Positions 22,784-30,208 of a stretch of DNA of 37,293 nt are shown here, piece by piece; position 1 is the first letter of the stretch; every line of letters begins with the position of its first letter. Under the pieces are notes generated by a model. That model did not search any database, was not told the origin of the DNA, and saw nothing but the letters and a program-made list of their open reading frames with translations. Source of the stretch: an uncultured Bacteroidales bacterium. Its GTDB lineage: Bacteria; Bacteroidota; Bacteroidia; Bacteroidales; Muribaculaceae. The stretch lies in contig CAMGBT010000016.1 in NCBI GenBank assembly GCA_946011725.1, positions 1 to 37,293 of the forward strand. The letters are read 5' to 3'. The translations under genes and the position numbers were made by a program.

Positions 22784-25700
22784 TTATTTTTTGGTGAAGT
22801 AGAAGTCGTGCATAGAACCCTGAGCGGGGTTGGTGTAGGTGCCGGAGTATATGATGGTGGTGTCGTTAGAGGCAACTTGGCCATCGTAGGTTTTGCGGTG
22901 GTCGCTGTCGACGTTGAAGCGCAGATTGTTGTTATTTAATGTGCCGGTGAGGTGATGAGTCATCGGGGTAGAGTATTGGATGGTGACAACGGCGGTGACT
23001 TCGTTGCCATCCACCGAGGTGATGCTCATAGTGGCATTGCGGCCGTGGAATGCGCCGGAGTATTCGCCCGGCAATTCGTCGGCGGAAACCATTTCCACTG
23101 ACTCGGCGGCAGAGGGTTGGTAGTCGTTGGTTTCGGAACGGAGCAGCAGGCCCAGGCCGAAGGCAGTGGCAGCCAATGCAATCATGCCTAAGGATATGAG
23201 AATCACGTTCTTACGGTAGGAGCATGCTTGCTTGTAGGAGTTTTCGAAGGTGGTTTGCGGGTTGATATTACGCGAGCCGATGGTGCGTTTAGCGGTGCCT
23301 AACGCCAAGCACACTTTGTAGGTGCGGGCGGCATTGAGGTAGCGATCGTGGGTGGATTTGTCGGTGATAATGGAGTCGCTTGCGCCTTTGAATAGCTTGA
23401 CAGCCAAGTAGATAGCGGTGATGAGCATGGCCAGAGCGAGTATGTACACCGCGGCAAAGCTCAGCAGGTAGAATATGCCGAAGCCCACCCAGTAGCCGAT
23501 GAAGCCGCCGATGGCCAATGCCAAGCAGCCGCCTTCGGCGCAGAGTACGGCGCCCACGATGGCGGTGATGATGCCGGCTATCTCGCCGATGCTTTGCACC
23601 ACTTCTTGGATGGCGGTGGCGTCGCCGGTGACGGTCATCCACACCATCCACGCCAGTACGCCCACCAGCGGGGCCAAGCCCAGCCAGATGCCGGCGTTGC
23701 GCCACCATGTGAGGCCGCGCCAAGCGTTGTTGCGGTTGCTGATGGCTTCGTCCAAATCGCGGCGGGTGGCGGCGGTGGAGGCAAAGCCGGAGGCGTTGGG
23801 CGCGTAAGTGTCGATGAAGTCGTAGTACTTCTCCAGCTCGTCGAACGAGAAGGCGATGCCCTTGCGCTCGTGGAATAAGATGGTGAGGAAGTCGGCCAGG
23901 CCGCTGTTGATGTCCTTATTGAGCACTGACGATGAGATGGAACGAATCTCGCCCAAGGTGCTCACGGTTTTGCGGGTCGAAAGTGTGTAGGTGGGCATAT
24001 GGCCCAAGTACTGAATCACTTTCCACATTGCAATTCGCTGATTATAAGGAGCTGACGGGTGGTCGGAGATGTTGCGGTCGATGTCGATGATGGTTTGGAT
24101 GCCCTTGATGTATTGGAGCATCTTGCGGGCTTCCATGTATTGATACAGGCGCGAGTTGACGAAGGTGCTCTTTTGCAGCATCGGCAGCAGGTCGAGGTGT
24201 TTGCGGGCGCCGGCACTGTATTGGAAGTTGATTTCCTGTCCGAGTTGGGCGGTTGTTGCGATGGAGCCGTTGGGGGCGAGGGTGATGTCGGCCGTGGGGG
24301 CGAAGTTGTACAGGAAAAACCAGCCCTTGCTCTTGGCGGTGCTGCCGGCGTTTTTGACCATCTGGGCCAGCAGGGCGCCGCACTTGCGGTCGCTCTCGTG
24401 CGAGGACAGTGTCAGCCACGTTTGGAAGTCGGCTTGCGAGAGCATCGACAGCGAGAAGTCGGTGATGCCGTGGGCGGCCACGTTCTTGATGATTTCATCG
24501 ATGGAATGTTGGTCGTGCCACTTGTTGTCATCGGCATATTGGATTACGTAGGGCTTGGTAGCGTCGAGGCGGTAGACCAAATCGAAGGCCCACACGTTGG
24601 CATCCTTGGCTATGAGCGCCGGGTAATCGCGGGCAATCTTGGCCCACGACGGGCCGCGTTGCTCGAGGTATTTCCAGAACAGGTGGTTGGGGTCGGCCAG
24701 TTCTTTCTTATAGTCGGAGAGGAATTCCCACAGTTCGTCGGCCAAGTCTTTCTCGGTGCGGCAAGCGCGCTGCTTCTTGCCGATATATGGGGTGTCCTTG
24801 TCTAAGAGGCTGCACAGGGAGTACAGCTCCGATTCGCCCGAGGTGCGGATGCGCGAGGGATAGTTTTGGGCGAGTTTGGCGCCGTTGGCCCCTAACGAGG
24901 CGAGGTAAACCCACAGCGGGTGGTCAACGTTGCCCAATTCTTTGAGGTATTTCGCACGGTTGTTCCACAGCTCGGCGGCGATGTCCTTCTGCGCGGTGAG
25001 TGGTTTGCCGTTGAGCGAGTAGAAGGGCATCGACGGGTCGAGTTTGCGGCACAAAGCGTAGATGCCGTATACGCCCGAGCGGCTGATGATGGGGCGGAAG
25101 GTGGCTTCGAGGCGCTTAATGTCGTCGTTGCCGCGGGCGGCGAAGTAAGCCCACAGGCAGGCGCCGTGGTTGACCAAATCCTTGGCGTAGGCGGCTTGAT
25201 TGTTCCAAATTTCGGCCTTGATTTCGGCGATGGAGGAGCAGGCGGTGCGGCTCAAACCCAAGAAGGGCATGTTGGCATCGAGGGTGAGTGCGGCCAAGTA
25301 CACGCCGGCTTGGCGCTCGTCCTTGTTGGGGTACACGCGTTCCACAATCTTGTCGATTTCCATGGCCAATGACACCTTGCCGGTGCGCTCCAAGCCGCTC
25401 TTGGCCATACCGCGGTAGAGGAAGTCCTTGGCGTATTCCAGGTTCGACATCATCATCTTGGCCAATTCTTCGGGCGAGTTGGCTATGAGGTTGCGGGTGT
25501 CGTCGAACACCACGCGGAAGCCGCTCTGTGCGGCCGACTGGGCGCTTTGGGCGCCGGCGGCCTGCCGGTTGCCCTTGGCCATCGGCTTGCGCGAGGTGTA
25601 CCATTGCTTGATGTCGTCGAAGGTGGCGCGTTCGTCGGGCACGAATTGCAGCAAACCGCGCAGCAGCGATATGCAGTAGTCGCTCATGGGCTTGCCGCCG

Positions 25701-26704
25701 ATTTTCAGATAGCGTTGCAATTGGTCCACCACGGCGTTCTTACTCTTCAGGCGGAGTAAGTCGTTGTATTCCACCGCGTTATAGAAGTTTTTCACGCCGA
25801 AAATCATGGCCAGCAGGGTCATGCCCATCGAGTAGAAGTCGGTGGCATAGCCCACCACGGAGGTGCGGTTGTCGGCGGTCATGGCGCCTTCGGGCGACAC
25901 GAAGTAGCCCGACTTGGCTATGTCGAAGCTGGCCTCGGTTTTGCCTGGCTTCATCATGCGGGCGATGCCGAAGTCCGACAGCACGAATTTGCTATGGTCG
26001 GGGCTGATACACAGGAAGTTCTCGGGTTTCACGTCGCGGTGCACGATGTTGAGCTGGTGGCACTGCCGGATGCACATGGCCATGCGCATGGCTGTCTCCA
26101 CAAACTGCTCCTCGGAGGTGATGCGCACGGCGTCGAGAGCGCCGTTGGGGGCGTAGTCCATCACTTCGCAGTAGTGCTGATTGCCGGTGTCGGGGTCGCT
26201 CCACACGCCGTGGTCGCGCAGGTTGATCAGGAAGCCGCCTTGCGCTTGTTTCACCACGTTGAGCAGCGCCGCATCGGGGGTGTGCCCCACGATGTAGAGC
26301 TTCAGACAGAATTTGTTGCCACCGTTTTCCACGATGAGCACCCGCGCTTCGCCGGAGGTGGCGGGAAACGCTTGGATGGTGTTATATATGATGCCGTTGA
26401 TGATATATTGCTGATTTACAGGGATTTGGTCCACGAGGCCGGAAGGACGACGGCCGCGACCGGCGGGCGCATCGGCGGTGCCGGTGCCTGTGCCGGGAGG
26501 AACAGCGGTGCCGGTGCCGCTCGGGATGGCTGTGCCTGTGCCGCTCGGGATAGCTGTACCGGTACCGCTCGGGATGGCTGTACCTGTGCCGCTCGGGATG
26601 GCTGTACCTGTTCCGCTCGGGATAGCGGTACCTGTGCCGCTCGGGATGGCTGTACCTGTGCCGCTCGGGATAGCGGTGCCTGTATTGCGGTTGTTGTTAC
26701 TCAT
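22784..26704 (-). CDS. Large membrane-anchored Ser/Thr protein kinase
   Basis: A 1306-residue protein. Residues 9-72 are eight copies of the octapeptide GTAIPSGT (last copy GTAVPPGT). Residues about 95-375 form a Hanks-type kinase domain: K135 in FCLKLY, HRDVKPEN with catalytic D224, DFG with D244, and a YSMG segment. A canonical glycine-rich loop is not visible. Residues about 435-765 contain several degenerate repeats of about 85 residues with LDxxxPF and LWxYLxxxG motifs. Hydrophobic helices near 1003-1110 and 1170-1195 predict a multi-pass membrane region. The last about 105 residues form a beta-rich domain (GEYSGAFHGRNATMSI) that may lie outside the cytoplasm. It is second in the operon, and PP2C, FHA and AAA+ genes follow. 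Target and stimulus are unknown. Confidence 0.9.
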   Translation of the reverse strand: MSNNNRNTGTAIPSGTGTAIPSGTGTAIPSGTGTAIPSGTGTAIPSGTGTAIPSGTGTAIPSGTGTAVPPGTGTGTADAPAGRGRRPSGLVDQIPVNQQYIINGIIYNTIQAFPATSGEARVLIVENGGNKFCLKLYIVGHTPDAALLNVVKQAQGGFLINLRDHGVWSDPDTGNQHYCEVMDYAPNGALDAVRITSEEQFVETAMRMAMCIRQCHQLNIVHRDVKPENFLCISPDHSKFVLSDFGIARMMKPGKTEASFDIAKSGYFVSPEGAMTADNRTSVVGYATDFYSMGMTLLAMIFGVKNFYNAVEYNDLLRLKSKNAVVDQLQRYLKIGGKPMSDYCISLLRGLLQFVPDERATFDDIKQWYTSRKPMAKGNRQAAGAQSAQSAAQSGFRVVFDDTRNLIANSPEELAKMMMSNLEYAKDFLYRGMAKSGLERTGKVSLAMEIDKIVERVYPNKDERQAGVYLAALTLDANMPFLGLSRTACSSIAEIKAEIWNNQAAYAKDLVNHGACLWAYFAARGNDDIKRLEATFRPIISRSGVYGIYALCRKLDPSMPFYSLNGKPLTAQKDIAAELWNNRAKYLKELGNVDHPLWVYLASLGANGAKLAQNYPSRIRTSGESELYSLCSLLDKDTPYIGKKQRACRTEKDLADELWEFLSDYKKELADPNHLFWKYLEQRGPSWAKIARDYPALIAKDANVWAFDLVYRLDATKPYVIQYADDNKWHDQHSIDEIIKNVAAHGITDFSLSMLSQADFQTWLTLSSHESDRKCGALLAQMVKNAGSTAKSKGWFFLYNFAPTADITLAPNGSIATTAQLGQEINFQYSAGARKHLDLLPMLQKSTFVNSRLYQYMEARKMLQYIKGIQTIIDIDRNISDHPSAPYNQRIAMWKVIQYLGHMPTYTLSTRKTVSTLGEIRSISSSVLNKDINSGLADFLTILFHERKGIAFSFDELEKYYDFIDTYAPNASGFASTAATRRDLDEAISNRNNAWRGLTWWRNAGIWLGLAPLVGVLAWMVWMTVTGDATAIQEVVQSIGEIAGIITAIVGAVLCAEGGCLALAIGGFIGYWVGFGIFYLLSFAAVYILALAMLITAIYLAVKLFKGASDSIITDKSTHDRYLNAARTYKVCLALGTAKRTIGSRNINPQTTFENSYKQACSYRKNVILISLGMIALAATAFGLGLLLRSETNDYQPSAAESVEMVSADELPGEYSGAFHGRNATMSITSVDGNEVTAVVTIQYSTPMTHHLTGTLNNNNLRFNVDSDHRKTYDGQVASNDTTIIYSGTYTNPAQGSMHDFYFTKK
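26489..26680. repeat. 24-bp tandem repeat array coding GTAIPSGT octapeptides
   Basis: Eight in-frame 24-bp units near the 5' end of the kinase gene, seven coding GTAIPSGT and one GTAVPPGT, with third-position drift between copies. Unit length is a multiple of three, so copy number can vary without frameshift. Threonine and serine in each unit are candidate phosphoacceptors. Confidence 0.9.
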
Positions 26705-26714
26705 AATATATTAG

Positions 26715-27827
26715 TTAGAGTTTGATTTCTGAGGAAGATGTTACGTCGCGAGTGGTGCTTACCAGCACTTCTTTGGTGACCCACTTGCCGCCAAATTCCT
26801 GCACACCGCATTCCGACGGCTTGTTGTGCCAAATGTGGCAGCGGTTGCACACCCACGCGATGCGTTGCTGCTGCTTGGTCACGGTGGTCACCTTGCTGGT
26901 GGTGCTAATCATGTGCGCGCAGGCGAAATTGCGCTGCACTTCGGGCGGGTCGGCCGGATTCGGCACCATTTGATCGATTTCGGCTTGGAACTCTTTCACT
27001 TTGGCCGCATACTGCGCTTTGAGTTGGGCCAACTTGGCCGAGGTGTCGGCAAAGGAGCCGCCACCGCCGCCGAGGCTGATGTCGCCGCCGCCACTGCCGC
27101 CGCTGAGGCTCAGTTGCTGCGGCTTGGCCGTTTGCTGCTGTTGCTGCGGCTTGGCCGGCGCGGCTACGGGATTGGGCGCGGCCGTGGGCTTGGGCGCATT
27201 GCCTCGTGCACGCTCCAATTGGGCGAACTCGTCAAGCAATTTCTGCGTGGCGGCATCTATGGCCACTTCCATGTCCAACGTCTTCTGTGGCGCGGCCGAT
27301 TGCTGCAACTTCTGCTGCGCCAATTGCTGCTCCAACAGCTGGATTTGGTCCTCCAATTCCTGCATCTCTTGGGCGATTTTCAGCGCCCGTTGGTAGCGCG
27401 GGTCGGCCTTGGCTTGCTCCACGGCGTACAGCGCCATGGGGTTGAGCGGATGGTTGCACTTGCGGCAGAAGGAGCGGAAGTTCAGCGTGCCGCACTCCGG
27501 ACAGGTGATGCCGCCCCGCGGATTGCCGCACTCGGGGCAGAACATCTCGCCCATCGTCATCTCGCTGCCGCAGAAGGTGCAATTGGAGGTGGCCGGACAC
27601 CCGCACACCGGGCAAATCGCCATCCCTTCTTTGATCTGCGCTCCGCACGACACGCACCGATTGCCGCCTACCGGCGCGCCACATTCCTCGCAAAAACGCG
27701 CTCCGGGAGCCAACGGCGCCCCGCAGTTACCGCAATGTGCCCCGTCATCCGTAGCAGCCTGAGTTTGGTGTTGATGTTGGTGTTGATGTTGGTGGAGATA
27801 TTGATGTTGTTCTTGATTTTGTTCCAT
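26715..27827 (-). CDS. Multi-zinc-ribbon, coiled-coil scaffold-like protein
   Basis: A 370-residue protein. The ATG at 27825-27827 (MEQNQEQ) is preferred over an upstream TTG. Residues 7-23 are a His/Gln repeat (HQHQHQHQHQ), a possible metal-binding stretch. Residues 32-124 hold eight CxxC motifs (for example CGNC, CEEC, CVSC, CPVC, CTFC, CPEC), enough for four zinc ribbons. Residues about 145-200 are Gln/Glu/Leu-rich and likely coiled coil, followed by Ala/Pro/Gln and Gly/Ser linkers. The C-terminal region has CNRCHIWHNKPSECG, a fifth metal site. There is no signal peptide or membrane helix. It is the first gene of the cluster, 10 nt before the kinase. A scaffold or adaptor role is inferred; no catalytic motif is seen. 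Confidence 0.85.
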   Translation of the reverse strand: MEQNQEQHQYLHQHQHQHQHQTQAATDDGAHCGNCGAPLAPGARFCEECGAPVGGNRCVSCGAQIKEGMAICPVCGCPATSNCTFCGSEMTMGEMFCPECGNPRGGITCPECGTLNFRSFCRKCNHPLNPMALYAVEQAKADPRYQRALKIAQEMQELEDQIQLLEQQLAQQKLQQSAAPQKTLDMEVAIDAATQKLLDEFAQLERARGNAPKPTAAPNPVAAPAKPQQQQQTAKPQQLSLSGGSGGGDISLGGGGGSFADTSAKLAQLKAQYAAKVKEFQAEIDQMVPNPADPPEVQRNFACAHMISTTSKVTTVTKQQQRIAWVCNRCHIWHNKPSECGVQEFGGKWVTKEVLVSTTRDVTSSSEIKL

Positions 27828-27843
27828 AGCGCACAATTTTGGC

Positions 27844-27874
27844 CAAAGTTACAAAAAATTCTCCAATTACCAAA
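27844..27874 (-). promoter_or_regulatory. Promoter of the kinase-AAA+-FHA-phosphatase cluster
   Basis: Minus-strand TTTG (27871-27874), 19-nt spacer and TAACTTTG (27844-27851). Initiation near 27839 gives a leader of only about 12 nt. No other strong promoter was noticed between the five genes. Confidence 0.75.
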
Positions 27875-27892
27875 AAAAATTTGCATCCGCCT

Positions 27893-28070
27893 GTTTAAAC
27901 GAAATAACGAATAACGAAATAACGAATTTTTTTGATACCATCCGGGCGGGGCGGCGGGTGGAAGGCGAACACGAATTGCACGAATCTAACGAATCAAAAA
28001 AAACGTAGGAAATCGTCTTTCCCAACCGCTCCAATAAAATTCGTCCCTTCGTTTAACCCCACCCGGATGG
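27893..28070. repeat. Degenerate interspersed repeat ('acgaataacgaa', 'gataccatccgggcgg')
   Basis: It contains aacgaaataacgaataacg, then gataccatccgggcggggc, ggaaggcgaacacgaattgc and cgaatctaacgaatcaaaa. The same succession of modules appears at 29890-29960 and, more diverged, at 10247-10290 and 35100-35160. It is non-coding. Confidence 0.65.
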
Positions 28071-28075
28071 CATTG

Positions 28076-28112
28076 GAAAAATACGGCCGCTGCCCGGGGA
28101 GGGCAGCGGCCG
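28076..28112 (-). terminator. Intrinsic terminator of tRNA-Leu
   Basis: A 12-bp perfect stem pairs CGGCCGCTGCCC 28084-28095 with 28101-28112, with a 5-nt loop. On the minus strand it is followed by TATTTTTCC. It begins 3 nt after the tRNA 3' end. Confidence 0.88.
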
Positions 28113-28115
28113 TTG

Positions 28116-28197
28116 TGCGCATGAAGGGACTCGAACCCTTACGTCCGGAGACATTAGATCCTAAGTCTAACGCGGCTACCAATTACGCCACACGCGC
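28116..28197 (-). tRNA. tRNA-Leu (anticodon UAG)
   Basis: On the minus strand the acceptor GCGCGTG pairs with CATGCGC (one G-U), with discriminator A at 28116 and no encoded CCA. The anticodon stem TTAGA/TCTAA encloses loop CTTAGGA, giving anticodon TAG. A 13-nt extra arm (with TCCGGA) marks a class II tRNA, and the T arm is AAGGG-TTCGAGT-CCCTT. It decodes CUA/CUN leucine codons and has its own promoter and terminator. Confidence 0.95.
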
Positions 28198-28207
28198 ATT
28201 TGCGCCG

Positions 28208-28238
28208 CAAAGTTAGCAAAAAATTTTGATATGGCAAA
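28208..28238 (-). promoter_or_regulatory. Promoter of tRNA-Leu
   Basis: Minus-strand TTTG (28235-28238), 19-nt spacer and TAACTTTG (28208-28215). Initiation near 28203 is about 6 nt before the mature tRNA 5' end. Confidence 0.75.
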
Positions 28239-28256
28239 ATTTTTTTGGCAGGGGGT

Positions 28257-28340
28257 GGAGAGCGGAGAGGGGAGAGAACTCCGGGCCGGCAGCTATTATA
28301 GCTATCTTAGCTATCGCCGGCTATGGCCTCTCCGCTCTCC
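28257..28340. repeat. Long nested inverted repeat downstream of the DUF4465 gene
   Basis: GGAGAGCGGAGAGG 28257-28270 pairs perfectly with 28327-28340. Inside, GCCGGC 28285-28290 pairs with 28316-28321, and AGCTA 28291-28295 with 28308-28312. It starts 9 nt after the gene's stop and could act as its terminator or as a barrier, though no T-run follows directly. Confidence 0.65.
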
Positions 28341-28349
28341 GCTAAGGCT

Positions 28350-29429
28350 TTAGAAGCGGATTTTGGTGGCTTCGGTGCCTTGGCGGCGGATGTATACTTG
28401 GCCGGGGGCGGGGGTGGCCACGCGTTGGCCTTGCAGGTTGAAGTATTCCACCGGGGCATTAGTGTTGTCCACGCGGATGTCGCTCACCGAGGCCGAGGTG
28501 TAGCTCAGGTCGTCGAGGCAGGCGTAGGAGGGCACGCCGTCGTTGCTGCTTTCGGTGGTTACCTCGATTTTCTTCACCTTGCCCAGCGGGGTGAGGTCGC
28601 AGTAGGTCCAGTCGGTCACGATGTCTTGCTTGCCGTCGCGGAAGTCGGCCAGGTAGAACACCACCTCTTGGCCGTCGGGGTCATCGCCGCGGAACACTAC
28701 GCGGTGGTAGTCGCCTTCGGCGAAGGGTTGGCAGTGGCTGTCGCCCTTGGTGATGGCGGTGTATGTGTAGGCATCGTTGCACAGGTACACGCCGCCCACG
28801 GTCGAACCTTCCTTGCTTTGCAGGGTGGTGATGTAGAATTGGCCGGTCCAAAGGTTGGCATACAGCACGCCGAAGCCGGCGGATTCGTGGCCGGCGGCGG
28901 TCACGCTCTTAAACTGGCCTTCGGTGTAGTCCACGAAGTCGTTGGTATTGAGGGTGGAGGCGGCGAAACCGCTGTAGTACATCCAGTCGGGGTAGTAGTA
29001 GTTGTCGAAAGCGAAACCGCCGCTGTAGATTTTCGAAGTTTGGCCGGCCACATTGTCGGCATAACCGTTGCGGTAGGAGTTTTCGGCTAAGCCGAGGTCG
29101 TCGAAGGTGGCGTCGGCCGAGCCGCCGTACACGTCGATGTCGGCGTAGGTGCTTACGGAGGCTTCGGTGGCGTCAGTCACGGTCAGGCGCACCGAGGTGG
29201 GTGCGTCCACCTTCAGGGTGAGGGATGCTTCGGTCGACAGCGCTTCGCCGGCGAGGTTTTCCCAGCGGTAGCTGAACGGCTCGGTGCCGGTCAACTCGCC
29301 AATGGTCAGGGTGACTTCGCTGCCGGCATCGACACCTTCCACCGGTGCAATCGACACGTACAACTCGTCTTGGGCGGCGGCGCTCAGCGCCACGGCCATC
29401 ACAGCAATTGAAGTAAAGAGTTTTTTCAT
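28350..29429 (-). CDS. Secreted DUF4465-type protein under cobalamin riboswitch
   Basis: A 359-residue exported protein. The ATG at 29427-29429 (MKKLFTSIAVMAVALSAAAQ, a signal peptide) is preferred over longer upstream readings, which would run through the riboswitch platform. Residues about 25-110 look like an Ig/PKD-like beta domain. Residues about 115-310 match the DUF4465 pattern: TFDDLGL, YSGGFAFDNYYYPDW, YSGFAAS, SAGFGVLYA and CLDDL. The end has APVEYFNLQGQRV and YIRRQG...KIRF, shared with two other proteins here. A B12 riboswitch and terminator directly upstream suggest a role in capture of cobalamin or related corrinoids at the cell surface. DUF4465-type proteins occur in Bacteroidetes B12 loci as far as I recall; binding itself is inference. 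Confidence 0.85.
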   Translation of the reverse strand: MKKLFTSIAVMAVALSAAAQDELYVSIAPVEGVDAGSEVTLTIGELTGTEPFSYRWENLAGEALSTEASLTLKVDAPTSVRLTVTDATEASVSTYADIDVYGGSADATFDDLGLAENSYRNGYADNVAGQTSKIYSGGFAFDNYYYPDWMYYSGFAASTLNTNDFVDYTEGQFKSVTAAGHESAGFGVLYANLWTGQFYITTLQSKEGSTVGGVYLCNDAYTYTAITKGDSHCQPFAEGDYHRVVFRGDDPDGQEVVFYLADFRDGKQDIVTDWTYCDLTPLGKVKKIEVTTESSNDGVPSYACLDDLSYTSASVSDIRVDNTNAPVEYFNLQGQRVATPAPGQVYIRRQGTEATKIRF

Positions 29430-29465
29430 ACAGTATAGTTTTAATTTGTTGATAGTCAGTAAATT

Positions 29466-29498
29466 AAAAATCCCCGAACCATCGGCGTGGCTTCGGGG
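29466..29498 (-). terminator. Riboswitch expression-platform terminator
   Basis: On the minus strand, CCCCGAA-G-CCA pairs with TGGTTCGGGG (10 bp with one bulged G; 29472-29481 with 29488-29498) and is followed by ATTTTTAATTT. It lies between the aptamer and the ATG, as expected for a transcription-terminating OFF switch. Confidence 0.8.
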
Positions 29499-29587
29499 GC
29501 TATACTGCTGAAACATGGTGGACGACCTCACTGCGGCGGTCGCTGCTCTGTGTCTGCCCATAGACCCGTAGGCGTGCGGAGATGGCA

Positions 29588-29760
29588 CAATGGCAGGTCT
29601 TCTGACTTATCCCGGCCGGCCAACGCCTTCCCGGCCGCGAGACCAGTGGCAGGTTGTTGGGGGGCTTGCGCGCCAAGCGCGCGAGGAATTACAGCAGCGG
29701 GTACTGTCGAGGAATCACACCTCGTTCCCTTTTGATGCTCGCCAAGGCGAGCAACCATTG
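29588..29760 (-). promoter_or_regulatory. Cobalamin (B12) riboswitch aptamer
   Basis: Minus-strand sequence holds the hallmark blocks in order: GGGAAcgaGGTGTGATTCC, ACAGTACCCGCTGCTGTAA, GCCACTGG, GGGAAGGC, and the B12 box AGTCAGAAGACCTGCC (complement of 29592-29607). Terminal CAATGG/CCATTG pairing (29755-29760 with 29588-29593) closes the domain. A terminator follows at 29466-29498. Confidence 0.95.
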
Positions 29761-29766
29761 CGACTG

Positions 29767-29797
29767 CAAAGTTAGCAAAAAAATTCGAGGTATCAAA
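29767..29797 (-). promoter_or_regulatory. Promoter of the riboswitch-controlled gene
   Basis: Minus-strand TTTG (29794-29797), 19-nt spacer and TAACTTTG (29767-29774). Initiation near 29762 coincides with the start of the riboswitch. Confidence 0.75.
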
Positions 29798-29839
29798 ATA
29801 ATTTTGTGGTTAGTGTTGCCGCAGGGCGGCGGTGGGGTT

Positions 29840-30050
29840 AAACGAAGCTACGAATTTATTTGGAGCGTGTGGTGGGTTAGACGATTTCTAACGATTTTTT
29901 ACGATACCATCCGGGCGGGGGGAAGGCGAGCACGAATCTCTCGAATCTAACGAATCAAAAAAATTCGTGGGGATTCGTGTGATTCGTGTTCGTCATTGAA
30001 TCAAAAAAAATTCGTGGGGATTCGTGTGATTCGTGTTCGTTATTTTGCGT
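29840..30050. repeat. Interspersed repeat with 46-bp tandem duplication
   Basis: Modules acgattttttacgataccat and cgaatctaacgaatcaaaa are shared with 27893-28070. A unit of about 46 bp (aatcaaaaaaattcgtgggg followed by attcgtgtgattcgtgttcg) occurs twice in tandem at about 29952-30045. It is non-coding. Confidence 0.7.
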
Positions 30051-30095
30051 GGTGGAGCGGTGTGAACACGAGGTTAGCCGCGGAGCGGCTTTGCT

Positions 30096-30200
30096 GCGCC
30101 GGAGGCGCTATATTTTCGTTAGCCGTGGGTTGGTACCGCGGAGCGGTTCCTACCCACGGTGCGGGCGGCCCACCTCCTGTTCCCCGGAGGGGATCTCTGC
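30096..30200. repeat. Left inverted arm flanking the REP-associated transposase
   Basis: About 105 bp, the near-exact reverse complement of 30747-30851. It includes the imperfect palindrome CCGTGGGT...ACCCACGG (30123-30159) with inner ACCGC/GCGGT, and the CCCC-TCC-GGGG type palindrome in gttccccggaggggatctc (30179-30200). Only about 20 bp in the middle differ between arms. Confidence 0.85.
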
Positions 30201-30208
30201 GGCAGACG

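Noticed and set aside
21676-22797. 373-residue plus-strand ORF opposite the AAA+ gene, and similar long ORFs at 20845-21675, 24059-24805 and 26826-27914
   Set aside because: All lie antisense to genes with complete domain motifs and have low-complexity His/Gly/Val or Leu/Arg composition typical of GC-rich shadows.
26489-26680. CRISPR-like array
   Set aside because: Repeats are contiguous 24-bp coding units with no spacers; it is a protein-coding tandem repeat.
17476-27827. Assignment of the kinase cluster to tellurite TerY-P, type VI or type VII secretion
   Set aside because: No vWA/TerD, no secretion sheath, tube, or Ecc membrane components occur in the window; only single shared domain types match.
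27828-27836. TTG start for the zinc-ribbon protein
   Set aside because: An ATG three codons later is better placed relative to the promoter; the extra residues add nothing recognisable.
29430-29588. Longer N-terminus for the DUF4465-type protein
   Set aside because: It would translate the riboswitch terminator region and bury the signal peptide.
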